Part shown: positions 45,746 through 55,842 of the stretch, piece by piece
How positions within the stretch are numbered: position 1 is the stretch's first letter
Layout of the letters: every line of letters starts with the position of its first letter
Origin: Pueraria montana var. lobata
Lineage: Eukaryota > Streptophyta > Magnoliopsida > Fabales > Fabaceae
Assembly: GCA_026413185.1 (NCBI GenBank)
Contig: CM048655.1
Span: forward strand, 48,011,018 to 48,075,017
Length of the DNA: 64,000 nt
Direction: 5' to 3'
Notes under the pieces: generated by a model
What the model was told of the DNA's origin: nothing
Seen by the model: the letters and a program-made list of their open reading frames with translations, nothing else
Database searches by the model: none
Made by a program: the position numbers and the translations under genes

Positions 45746-48700
45746 TCATTCCTTTACAGAGTACATGCCAAGTTTGTCCCTCAGAAGGATTAACTTGTCT
45801 TCAGTAAGGGGTTTGGTGAATATATCAGCAAGCTAATTATCTGTGGTTACAAAGTGTAATTCCACAGTATCCTTTTGAACATGGTCTCTTATAAAGTGAT
45901 GTTTAATCTCTATATGTTTGGCCCTTGAATGCAATATGGGATTTTTTGAAAGATTTATGGCAGCTTTACTATCACAGAAGATAGGAATGTTACTCTCATA
46001 TATATTGTAGTCCTCAAGTTGATGTTTGATCCACAAGATTTGAGAGCAGCATTTTGCAGCTGAAATATACTCTGCTTCAGCAGTGGACAGAGCAATAGTT
46101 CCTTGCTTCTTGCATGTCCAGGAGACTAGATTACCACCGATGAAGTGACACCCTCCACTGGTGCTTTTTCTTTCAATTCGATCTCCAGCATAATCAGCAT
46201 CACAATATCCTATTAGCTTGAAATCTTTCTGCCTTTTGAAATATAACCCAAGGTTAGTGGTTCCAGCAAGATATCGAAAGATTCTTTTAACAGCAGTTAA
46301 GTGAACTTCCCTTGGGTCAGATTGAAATCTGCCACATAAGCATACGCTAAACATGGTGTCAGGTCTGGACGCTGTGAGGTATAGGAGTGATCCTATCATA
46401 CCTCTGTATAGAGTATTATCTACTTTCTTTGAGTTGTCGTCTAGTCCAAGTACTGTTGTTGGATGCATAGGAGTTTTCATTGGTTTTGCATCGTCCAACT
46501 TGTACTTCCTTAGCAGCTCTTTGACATACTTAGTCTGATGTATATATATTCCCTTTTCAGTTTGTTTGATTTGGAGTCCAAGGAAGAATTTCAGCTCACC
46601 CATCATGCTCATCTCAAACTCTGTTTGCATTAATTTGGCAAAATCTTCACAGAGAGATTCATTAGTGGCACCAAATATGATATCATCAACATATATTTGT
46701 GCAATAATAAAATCAGAAGAGTAGTCTTTGCGAAATAACGTAGTGTCTACTTTTCCTCTTGAAAAATCATTTTCTGACAGAAATGTGCTGAGTTTTTCAT
46801 ACCAAGCTCTAGGGGCTTGTTTTAACCCATATAATGCTTTGTTAAGTTTAAAAACATGGTTTGGAAAAGCATTACTTTCAAATCCTGGGGGTTGTTCCAC
46901 ATAGACTTCTTCCTTTATGAGTCCATTGAGGAATGCACTTTTTACGTCCATTTGATATAGCTTCATATTGCTATGAGCTGCAAATGACAGTAAAATGCGG
47001 ATTGCCTCCAGACATGCAACGGGAGCATAAGTTTCAGTATAATCTATACCTTCTTGTTGTGAGTAACCTTTTGCTACTAACCTTGCTTTGTTTCTCACAA
47101 CATTACCTTCTTCGTCCAGCTTGTTTCTGAACACCCACTTTGCTCCTACAGCTTCTTTGTCGTTGGGGAGTTCTACTAGCTTCCAGACATTGTTCTTTTG
47201 AAATTGGTCAAGTTCTTCTTGCATTGCTTTGACCCAGCCTTCATCTTCTAAGGCATCGTCCACAGTCTTAGGTTCTATTTGAGATATGAATGCTGCGTGA
47301 CCTTGCTGTCGTTGAAGTGAAGATCTTGTTTTGACTCTGTCTTTTGGATCCCCAATGATTTGCTCCTGTGGATGATGTTTCTTCATTTGCCAGTTACGTC
47401 CAGTTGGTTCTCTTTGTTCTGCGACTGGACGGTCCAGTAGTGCATTTGATTCTTCAACTGAGACATCATGGTTGGACGAATCTGATGACTTACTTTCATC
47501 ATCCAATCTGAGATCTGCAAATGATTTGTCCAGCTCTGATAATTCCTTATCAGGCTTGTTGTCATTAAACTTCACATGGATAGCTTCTTCAACAACTAAG
47601 GTTCTAGAGTTATAGACTCTGTATGCCTTTGAAGTTTCAGAATATCCAAGCAATGTTCCTTCATCACACTTAGAATCAAATTTTCCTAGGTTATCCTTAG
47701 TGTTCAGAATGAAACATTGACATCCAAATGGATGGAAGTAGGATATGTTGGGTCTTCTACCCTTCCACAATTCATATGGAGTCTTTTTCAATATCGGCCT
47801 TATATAGATTCTGTTTTGTAAATAGCAGGCAGTATTCACTGCTTCAGCCCAGAAGTGTTTAGGGGTTGAGTTATCATTCAACATGGTTCTAGCCATCTCC
47901 TGAAGTGACCTATTTTTCCTCTCAACTACACCATTCTGTTGTGGTGTTCTAGGTGTTGAGAAGTTGTGAAGGATACCATTGTCTTCACAGAACCTTTGAA
48001 AACTTTCGTTTTCGAATTCACCCCCGTGATCACTTCTGATCGAAGTAATGCATACTCCCTTTTCATTTTGAACTCTTTTGTAGAGATTATAAAAGGCCTT
48101 AAAGGACTCATCTTTATGGGATAAGAATAAGACCCATGTCCATCTAGTATAGTCGTCCACTATAACTAATCCATATCTTTTACCATTTACCGAGGCTGTT
48201 CTTGTGGGTCCAAACAGATCAATATGTAACAGCTCAAGAGGTCTAGAAGTGGAAACAATGTTTTTACTTTGAAAAGAACTTTTCACTTGTTTCCCTTTCT
48301 GACAAGCTTCACAAAGAAGATCATCTTTATATGACATACTTGGTAGTCCTCTTACGAGGTTGTGCCTGTTCAGCTTTGAGATTAACCTCAAGCTTGCATG
48401 ACCAAGTCTTTTATGCCATAACCAATGATTTTCTTGTACAGAAACTAGGCATGATACACTTTGACTTGATAGTTCCCCAAGTTTAATCTTATACAGATTG
48501 CCTTGCCTCTTTGCGGTAAAGAGAAGGGACCCATCAGAGTTTTTGACTGTACATTCACCTTTGTTAAAGGCAACATCATATCCACTGTAACATAATTGAC
48601 TTATGCTAAGTAGATTATGTTTAAGACCTTTAACATAAAGAACTTTATCAATACAAGGATAGGGTGGTATACCAATCTTACCTACGCCAGCTATCATCCC

Positions 48701-48913
48701 TTTCTTATTCCCTCCAAAAGTGACTGTCCCACCAGTCTTGGGTAGGAGGCTTTGGAACATACACCTTTCTCCCGTCATGTGATATGAGCACCCACTGTCC
48801 AGGTACCATGATTGGAGTTTCTTTCCTGCTGTTAAGCATGTCTGCAACAGGAACAATTTTATCCTTAGGTACCCAGATTGACTTGGGTCCTTTTTTGTTA
48901 GCTCGAAGGGCAT
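45746..48913 (-). pseudogene. Copia pol: protease, integrase, RT, RNase H
   Basis: The open segment of 1026 codons carries the aspartic protease (WYLDSGCSYHMTG, residues about 36-48), a pre-integrase HHCC zinc region (HKRLGH to CEAC), the integrase catalytic core (HIDLFGP, RSDHGGEF, GVVERKN), the reverse transcriptase (KARLVAKGY, ALYGLKQAPRAWY, active site YVDD near residue 741) and RNase H (CDADYAGD near 904, ALSTAEAEY). Domain order is copia. A TAG at 45833-45835 replaces the Gln usually preceding LADIFTKPL; the frame then runs on to TGA at 45746-45748. The segment is in a different frame from gag, joined near 48,830. Confidence 0.93.
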
Positions 48914-50660
48914 TGAATGCTCCCTTCTGGTGTCTGCATTTGGACGTTATATGTCCAGGTTTCCCACAGAAGTAGCAAACATCTGTTTCCTCATCATGAA
49001 TATATTGCTTTCCCTTATATCCATGTCCTGACCTGTCATTTGGTCTCTTACAACCTTCATATTTTAAAAGTTTTTTGAGGTTGTCAGAGCCCTTGACAAA
49101 GTTTGACAGATCCTTCTTTAGGCTGTCAATTTCTTCATGAAGTTTTACAACATCATGTGGTTGACCTCTTAAGGAAGTATCTGCTTCAACTTTCAGAAGC
49201 TTCTCAACTAGCCTTTTGTTTTCTGCTTTGAGATTTCGAATCTCTATGGAAAGATTTCTTTCTCTATCCCTTGAATCCTTATAGGATTTATAGGCTTGAG
49301 CAGCATCATTCCAGAGAGTTCGCCTCTCCATATTTGTAGTTTCATTTTGCCTTGAGAGCTCTGTAAACTTTTTCTGTAAATCCTCCTTTTCACTTTCCAA
49401 TTGTCTAACATTTTCTTCTAAAGCTCCTTTTTCTTTTGAAAGTGATTTGGATGATTTCTTTAAAGTTCTATAGGCCTTTGACAAAATAGAAGAGTTTGAA
49501 AGTAGTTCATGATAAGCTTCTTGAATTGAATCTATGTCATTAAAATCTACCTCATCTTCTTCTTCTGGTTCAGAAGAATCAGTTAAGGTGTCTGCCATTA
49601 GACATATGTGTGCTTCCTCTTCTTCTCCCTCGTCCGATGATGAGTCATCATCCAGGTCTTCCCATGTGGACATCAGAACTTTCTTGCCCTTTCCTTTGCT
49701 GAAGAATTTCTTCTTCTTATCTTTGCTTTTGTCGAGATCTGGGCATTCTGATTTGTGTCCTGGCTTTTTGCATTCGTAGCATATAATTGGACTCTTCTCC
49801 TTCTTTTCTTTGAAGTCTTTCCTCTTTAGGTTTCTCCATCTGGATCCACCTTTCTTCTTCCACATAGCATGTATCCTTTTGGATATAAAGGATAGTTCAT
49901 CATTCTCGTCTGAGTCATCATCTTCATATTGTTCGTCTGATGATGTTTCAGCTTGCATGGCTTTGGATGATGATACTTTCCTTGGCTTCTGGACGCTGAG
50001 CGCCAGAGACTTATTTTTCTTATCATCACCATCTTGATGCAGTTCTAGTTCATGCACCTTGAGGGTTCCCACGAGTTCTTCTAGGGACATGTCATCCAGT
50101 TCCTTTTTTGTTCTCAAGGCTGTAACCTGTGGTCTCCATTTCCTAGGCAAACTTCTTAGAATTTTGTCAATATGTTCATAGTTATTGTAATCTTTACCAT
50201 GTGCTCTAAGTTCATTTAATATGGTTTGAAACCGTCCAAACATACTTTGTATGTCCTCGTTTTCTTCCATACTAAACAACTCATATTGACGAGTAAGGAG
50301 ACTGAGTTTGTTACGTTTTACCTGAGTGGAACCCTCATATGTTAATGCAAGAGTGTCCCACATTTGTTTTGCGCTTTTGAGACTGTGCACCTTGTTGTAT
50401 TCTTGTTCGCTTAGTGCACACATGATGATGTTTCTGGCTCTGGAGTTGAGATAAAATCTTTGTTTTTGCTCTTCCGTCCATCTAGCCTTTGGGATTTCGT
50501 TGAGGCTTGCATTAAGTGGAATATAATCACCCATCTCCACAACTTCCCACATGTCAATATGGCTAGATTCAAAGAATGCTATCATTCTTTGTTTCCAGTA
50601 ATCATATTTGACACCCTTGAAGAGTGGTGGTCTGTTCACAGCTTGTCCTTCGTTTTCCAT
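48705..50660 (-). CDS. Copia gag (capsid/nucleocapsid)
   Basis: The ATG at 50660 lies about 50 bp after the primer site. The N-terminal part (residues about 1-215) is the copia gag/UBN2-type capsid region (YWKQRM, MWDTLALTYEG, FQTILNELRAHG). A CCHC zinc knuckle lies near residue 293 and a second (CYFCGKPGHITSKC) near 560, separated by an acidic segment and a long coiled coil typical of SIRE-type gag. The first knuckle is CX2CX4HX3C, one residue short of the usual spacing. The last ~40 codons read through the protease region in the wrong frame, so the natural protein probably continued into pol before a 1-nt indel. Confidence 0.88.
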   Translation of the reverse strand: MENEGQAVNRPPLFKGVKYDYWKQRMIAFFESSHIDMWEVVEMGDYIPLNASLNEIPKARWTEEQKQRFYLNSRARNIIMCALSEQEYNKVHSLKSAKQMWDTLALTYEGSTQVKRNKLSLLTRQYELFSMEENEDIQSMFGRFQTILNELRAHGKDYNNYEHIDKILRSLPRKWRPQVTALRTKKELDDMSLEELVGTLKVHELELHQDGDDKKNKSLALSVQKPRKVSSSKAMQAETSSDEQYEDDDSDENDELSFISKRIHAMWKKKGGSRWRNLKRKDFKEKKEKSPIICYECKKPGHKSECPDLDKSKDKKKKFFSKGKGKKVLMSTWEDLDDDSSSDEGEEEEAHICLMADTLTDSSEPEEEDEVDFNDIDSIQEAYHELLSNSSILSKAYRTLKKSSKSLSKEKGALEENVRQLESEKEDLQKKFTELSRQNETTNMERRTLWNDAAQAYKSYKDSRDRERNLSIEIRNLKAENKRLVEKLLKVEADTSLRGQPHDVVKLHEEIDSLKKDLSNFVKGSDNLKKLLKYEGCKRPNDRSGHGYKGKQYIHDEETDVCYFCGKPGHITSKCRHQKGAFNALRANKKGPKSIWVPKDKIVPVADMLNSRKETPIMVPGQWVLISHDGRKVYVPKPPTQDWWDSHFWRE

Positions 50661-50712
50661 CTTTCTCAGGATCTTTCCTCTGTACTGCTAAGTACTCAAC
50701 CCAAGAAGTCGA

Positions 50713-50724
50713 GCTCTGATACCA
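50713..50724 (-). promoter_or_regulatory. Primer-binding site, initiator tRNA-Met type
   Basis: On the minus strand TGGTATCAGAGC starts two bases after the 5' LTR end. This is the standard plant copia primer site complementary to the 3' end of initiator tRNA-Met. Confidence 0.95.
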
Positions 50725-50726
50725 AC

Positions 50727-52012
50727 TGAAATATAGAGAAATACACTAGAAGGGGGGTTGAATAGTGTATTTAAAATTTCTTTAGAAAACTTTTGCTAAT
50801 GTGAAGATAGTGTATCTTTACGTTTTACAAGAACTTAGTAAAACAAAAATCAAGCTATCGTCCAGCAGATTAAAAGACAGCAGTCCAAAGAAACTACTCT
50901 TCTTCCTTTTCGTTAGAATACACGTAATAGATAAACTTTGATAAAATGTGTATAGAAACCCTTTCGTAGTATGTTGAAGAGATAGTTTAAGAGAAATGCA
51001 AGTAAGCTAGAAAGCGAGAGAATAGAACACTTAGTTTTATACTGGTTCACTCAACTGAGCTACGTCCAGTTCTCCTTCAAAAACTTTTGAAGGGTTCTAC
51101 TAATCAAGATCTGATTACTCTCAAGTATTCTAACCTTGCCACTTTTGGCTACAAGTATTCTCTAGGCCACTTCTGGCACACCCTTAATCTCTCCTTGAGA
51201 TTAAACACAAAACCCAAGTATTCTTTAACACTAAGCCACTCCTGGCTTTCCAAACAGAATTGTTTGAGATAGTAAGTAAAACTTAACTCTCACAGAGAGG
51301 ATATTACAGTAAGTACGAGTATACAAAATCGCTTAGCAAAGCTAAGATGAAATGCTCTTTTTGCTTAAGATATATTGTCCAGTCGTTTTGACAGAGATTC
51401 AGCTCTTTATCAATTTTTCGTCAGTGTGATATGTGAGCTCATTCTTCTATATATAGGAAGCTTGTTGAAAGATATCCGTTGAGGGATCTGTTCCTTTTCC
51501 AAGAGCGGTTCTTTCTGTAGCACATGACCGTTGTCACGTTTTGACTTAGGGTGGAGAGATGGAAGTGACAGCCGTACTTGTAGCGCCTCTCCTACTTGTA
51601 CTTTTTCTGCAGAGAGAAGCTTCTTCTTTTCCTGTTCAGTACTATTTGAAAAAATCAAATAGAATGGCATGTTAAAATATGAGAGAGTGATCGTTGCCTT
51701 ATATTGAATCAACATTGAAAACGTATTTTTAAGATAGAAACTACAGAGAGTGTTATTCAAGCGTTGGACGCTTGCTCTCACAGCAGCATTGGACGCTGCC
51801 TGTAGGATTCTTTTAAAACACATCTGGACGCTTTCTTTATAAAAACATAAAGTCTAGGTTTGAGAGATACAATACCATTTTGGAATTGGACGACGTAAAT
51901 CCTATAACACTCAAACTAGATCATTAGATACTTCAAAATTTGTCCTTTAGTTATTATCATCAAAACCGAAATTCGAGGGGTTGGACATCGTCCAAGGTCT
52001 TAGAACCTAACA
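50727..52012 (-). repeat. 5' LTR of the copia element
   Basis: 1286 bp, drives transcription toward lower coordinates. A TATA box is present (51448-51455). A 137-codon open frame (51823-51410) recurs in all three LTR copies of the window but overlaps the TATA box, so it lies in U3 and is probably not translated. Confidence 0.95.
51448..51455 (-). promoter_or_regulatory. TATA box in the 5' LTR
   Basis: On the minus strand the context is CCTATATATAGAAG. Transcription would start about 30 bases downstream, placing the U3/R border near 51,420. The same box is in the solo LTR (about 59,475). Confidence 0.65.
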
Positions 52013-52420
52013 AAATGAACCGCGCGAAGCTTCCGCCCCCTCAAGAAAAGGCCATGTTGAATATAGTGATGGTGTCAATGTTGATGAAGTACCATAGAAA
52101 AGCCAATCCAATGATATATAAGAGACCATACCATATGCGAATGAGGGCATGTGAAGAAAAGGTGGCTTATGTCTTCCGTGTTTTGGAAACAAAAAACACT
52201 ACCCTGACCTTGATATTCTAGTATAACCTCACGACGATGCAGCTGCAACCGAGTTGGCAAGCGCTCTAGCAACAACCTCCCTGAAAAAAAAAAAAACCTT
52301 TGAAGGCAAAGAGCAGCACCAAAACTTCTTGAACGTAAATTCTGCAGAGTGCATTTGAAGAGATTGTCTATGTGGGGATTGTAAAAGGCAATGTGCAACA
52401 TCATTCCCTTTTAGTCCCTA

Positions 52421-53965
52421 TAGTTTGAACATTTTGGTCTTTTTAGTTGCAATTTCTTTTAACCCTTTAGTCCTCATTATCTAAAATCACCTAATGCCAT
52501 TGCATCAGATATTTTAAAACTGCTACAAATATGAAGATTGACTTTGAAAAACTGCCAAAAAATTTAGACAATTTGAGTTGTTGTAACATATAGGTATTAT
52601 TTTGTAACATCTTTTTATTTAATCTTAATAAATATAATATATAAAAAATTTCATAATTAATATATTATAAGTAAAATTGGGTGGCCAATAACAATAAAAA
52701 CTATATTTATTAAATCTAATATACATTTTAATTTGGCTATATATTATGAAATGTTATTTATAAAAATTAATTAACAAGCAGTTAAAAAAAAATAATTAAC
52801 AGAAATAAGGATTTTTGAAATGTATAAAAAGTGAAAATAGTTCATCACAATTTATTTGAAATGATAAGTAATTATGGAAGTTAAGAGATAAATAATCATT
52901 GTTATTGTATCTACATGAATTTCAACATATTGTACTCATAAATATCTTTGACTTTTATAATTATTAAATATTGATAAATATAAAAGCAGCCAAAATATTA
53001 AACATAAAAATTAAGTATAGGTATTAATTTAGTAATATTTACTATTTTTAAAATTTAATATTTATAATATATAATAAATGACATAATTCATATATTATAA
53101 GTTGACTGGTCAATAACAATAAATACTATATTTATTAAATGTAATATACATTTTAATATGTCAATTTTGGAAATATGATGTTTTTAAAAAATAACCTAAA
53201 AATAAGGATTTTTTTGATAAAAAAATTTAGACAATTTGATTTTTGTAACATACAGGTATCATAGATAGATAGATAGTCACACCTACAGGAATTATTTTGT
53301 AACATCTTTTTTTTATTTTTATTTAATCTTATTAAATATAATACATATGAAAAATATCATAATTAATATATTGAAAGTAAAATTGGGTGGCCAATAACAA
53401 TAAAAAAAAACTATATTTATTAAATGCAACATACATTTTAATTTGGCTATATATTATGAAATGTGTTTTATAAAAATTAATTAATAGAAATAAGGATTTT
53501 TTAAATATATAAAAATTGAAAATAATTCATCACGATTTATTTGAAATGATAACTAATTATGGAAATTAAGAGATAAATAATCATTATTATTGTATCTAAA
53601 CGAATTTCTTTATATTATACTCATAAATATCTTTGACTTTTATAATTATTAAATACTGATAAATATAAATGTAGCCAAAATATTAAACATAAATATTATG
53701 TATAGGTATTAATTTTGTAATATTTACTATTTTTAAAATTTAATATTTATAATATATAATAAATAACATAATTCATATATTATAAGTTGACTGGTCAATA
53801 AGAATAAATAGTATATTTATTAAATGCAATACACATTTTAATATGTCTATTTTGGAAATATGTATTTTTAGAAAATAACATAAAAATAAGGATTTTTTAA
53901 CATATAAAAAATTGAAAATACCATCTTAATATTTTGTCAAGTCAAACCACACACTCACAGTTGTC
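52421..53965. other. Block A/B junction and duplicated AT-rich leader
   Basis: After a TTTTAGTCCCTATAG MITE-like start (52,413) comes the block B leader. It exists twice in tandem (about 52,556-53,217 and 53,218-53,940, each starting with AATTTAGACAATTTGA), while block A has it once. A short GATA run (about 53,262-53,274) marks the second copy. No genes. Confidence 0.65.
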
Positions 53966-53974
53966 TATATAAAG
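53966..53974 (+). promoter_or_regulatory. TATA box of the block B repeat gene
   Basis: TATATAAAG in the same context as 28157-28165, 122 bp before the ATG at 54096. Confidence 0.55.
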
Positions 53975-54095
53975 TTTGCCTAACCCATCCAGTGGTATAA
54001 CACACATCAGTGGATCTGAGGCCTTGTAGCAATTTGTGTTTGTCATTCCAGATTTCTGTTCAAATTTTAAACCTTTTGTTTTCTTTTGCTTTACA

Positions 54096-55043
54096 ATGAA
54101 GGGAGATGATTCTGATAACTCAAAATCCTTTAAAACCCCCAATCCTTACCCTCCTTTCCGTCCATCCCCCTTGCACAGCAACACATACCTGACACTTGTT
54201 CAAATATGCACTCACCTTTCTGCATACTACGCTGCACATCAAGCTCCAAGTACTGAACCCCGTAGCATTCCTGGTATGTGTTTCAAAATTCTACCCTTTA
54301 TTTCTTTTTGTTTTTATTTTTAACATAGTTTTTATTTCCATTATTGTGCTACTTTGGATGGGAAATTGATGTTTTAGGTTTCGTTATGCTTATGGCTATG
54401 GATTAACTTTTTGTTTGCTTCAATTTGATATTACATTTCTTAATTACATGAATTTTGTTTTCATCCAATTTATTTGTGTTTTTGGTAAATTAATGTCAAA
54501 AGGGTTTATTTTTTCTATAACATTTTTTTTATAGAGCAAGGCCGTGATCCGCTAGAGCAGCGCCTTGACGAGCACGTTCAACGTTCTGAAGAACAATTTC
54601 GTCGCTTGGATGATCACATTCACCGTACAGAGCAGCAGTTTCAACGCTTCAATCGTCACATTGACCGTTCTGAGGAACAGTTTCAACACTTTTATGAACA
54701 GTTTTAGGGACTTCAAGGTCACGTCTAGCTCCTTGAAAGTCGCATTCAAATATGTGAAGAGCATTTTCAGCTCCATGAGAGTCGCATTCAAAATTCTGAA
54801 GAACAGGCTCGACGCCATGAAGATCACCTCTAGCTCCTCGAAAGTAGCATTCAAAATTGTGAACAACAGTTTCAACGCTATTCGAGTCAACTCCAGCTCC
54901 TTCAAAGTCGCATCCAACAATCTGAGGGACAGGTTCAGAGCCTTCAAAGTCACCTCCAGTGCCTTCATAGTCGCCTCCAACTCATTGAGGGTCGCATTCA
55001 GCGCCTTCAAAGTCGCATTGGGCTTCGTCAAAGGCATATTTAA
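54096..55043 (+). pseudogene. Block B copy of the 14-residue repeat gene
   Basis: Exon 1 is 54096-54273 and exon 2 begins at 54535, with splice sites as in block A. The block A frame is interrupted by TAG at 54705-54707, 54726-54728 and 54831-54833; at each place block A has CAG. Conversely, where block A has its TAG, block B has CAG and reads on to TAA at 55041-55043. Exon 2 has identical length in both blocks, with no frameshift. The first stop leaves a 116-codon product, so this copy is probably inactive in that frame. The other two frames over the repeats remain open (54565-55125 on +, 55037-54552 on -). Confidence 0.6.
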
Positions 55044-55624
55044 GATTTGGGTAGCAACCTTTGGTATATCAATGTACCCAGTCCCGGTTCTTCACCTGGT
55101 TCGAGCTAGTGGGGTGGCAACATAGAGAGTGGCTTTTCACGGAATTTATGAAGACGACAATTTGGACTTGTTCACTTATTTATGTTGAAATCCATTTCTT
55201 TTTTCCCTTTTGAGTAATAAATTTCATATATCTACACCCATTGGTTATGTAATAAATTTGGACTTGTTCACTTATTTCCATTGAAATCGATTTCTTTTTT
55301 CGCTTTTGCTTAATAAATTTCATTTCTACACCCATTGTTTATGTAACACCTGTATTTTCTCTGTTGTGATTAATAAATTGAATGAAAGTTCTCACTTAGT
55401 CTTTGATAAAATTATTTCGTTTATAAAAATAAATTGATTGAAAATCATTACAAGAGATAATTAAATTTAATTTGATGAAAAAATTAACTAATAAATATAT
55501 GTATGTTTTTTTTTTATGTAACTTTCAGTAGAAAATTCTACTGAAGCCAGGATTGCTTTGCACATTAACAATGTAAGTATATACTATGAAAGTGATAAAG
55601 AGTCAAGAAAATTAAAAGATTTAA

Positions 55625-55669
55625 GGCTTTCCATAAATGTTTTTTTGGGACCAAAAACATTTTTAAGCC
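55625..55669. mobile_element. Internally deleted MITE remnant (block B)
   Basis: Only GGCTT from the left end and about 40 bp of the right end of the 29814-30182 MITE remain, still between AAGATTTAA and AAGATTTAT. About 324 bp is missing relative to block A. Confidence 0.85.
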
Positions 55670-55842
55670 AAGATTTATTGATAATTAGTTTCTATTAAAT
55701 ATAATTAGGACCCTGTAAAATATTTATTTTATTCTAACTTTGTTGATTAAAATAATAATAATATTTCACTACGACTTTACAGAATGTGAATTTGAAACTT
55801 TTTCGTGTAACACACTTACTTTTGCTTATTTGATGTTATTTT

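Larger units (their letters stand above)
40049..52012 (-). mobile_element. Complete SIRE/Maximus-type Ty1/copia retrotransposon
   Basis: 11,964 bp, minus orientation. The 1286-bp LTRs (40049-41334 and 50727-52012) have TG...CA ends, and the TSD is AAATG (40044-40048 and 52013-52017). Block B has a single AAATG at about 63,686-63,690. Order from the 5' LTR: primer site, gag, protease-integrase-RT-RNase H (copia order), a third long ORF, polypurine tract, 3' LTR. The large size, coiled-coil gag and third ORF fit SIRE/Maximus. By eye the LTRs differ at about a dozen sites, so it is young. A gag-pol frameshift, an amber stop near the pol end and lesions in the third ORF indicate it is no longer autonomous. 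Confidence 0.95.
39600..52415 (-). mobile_element. LINE 3' part, split by the copia insertion (block A)
   Basis: A minus-strand LINE whose 3' end is near the T run at 39,600. The C-terminal coding end (words like SWSWFTARVRG and ASWVGALIQ) lies at about 39,875-39,985. It is interrupted at 40,048 by the copia element and resumes at 52,018-52,404 with GRLLLERLPTRLQLHRR, a CFQN...SHLFFTC zinc-finger motif and HMVWSLI. Block B (about 63,240-64,000) carries the same LINE uninterrupted at that point. No clear TSD was identified. Confidence 0.78.
27489..52420. repeat. Right-hand tandem duplication, block A
   Basis: The block matches block B (52,556-64,000 and probably beyond) in order and orientation: AT-rich leader, two-exon repeat gene, MITE, long LTR, minisatellite and LINE 3' part. 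Differences are mostly scattered substitutions plus private insertions: here a LINE (34369-37437) and a complete copia element (40049-52012). Without these, block A is about 9.9 kb. Confidence 0.9.
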
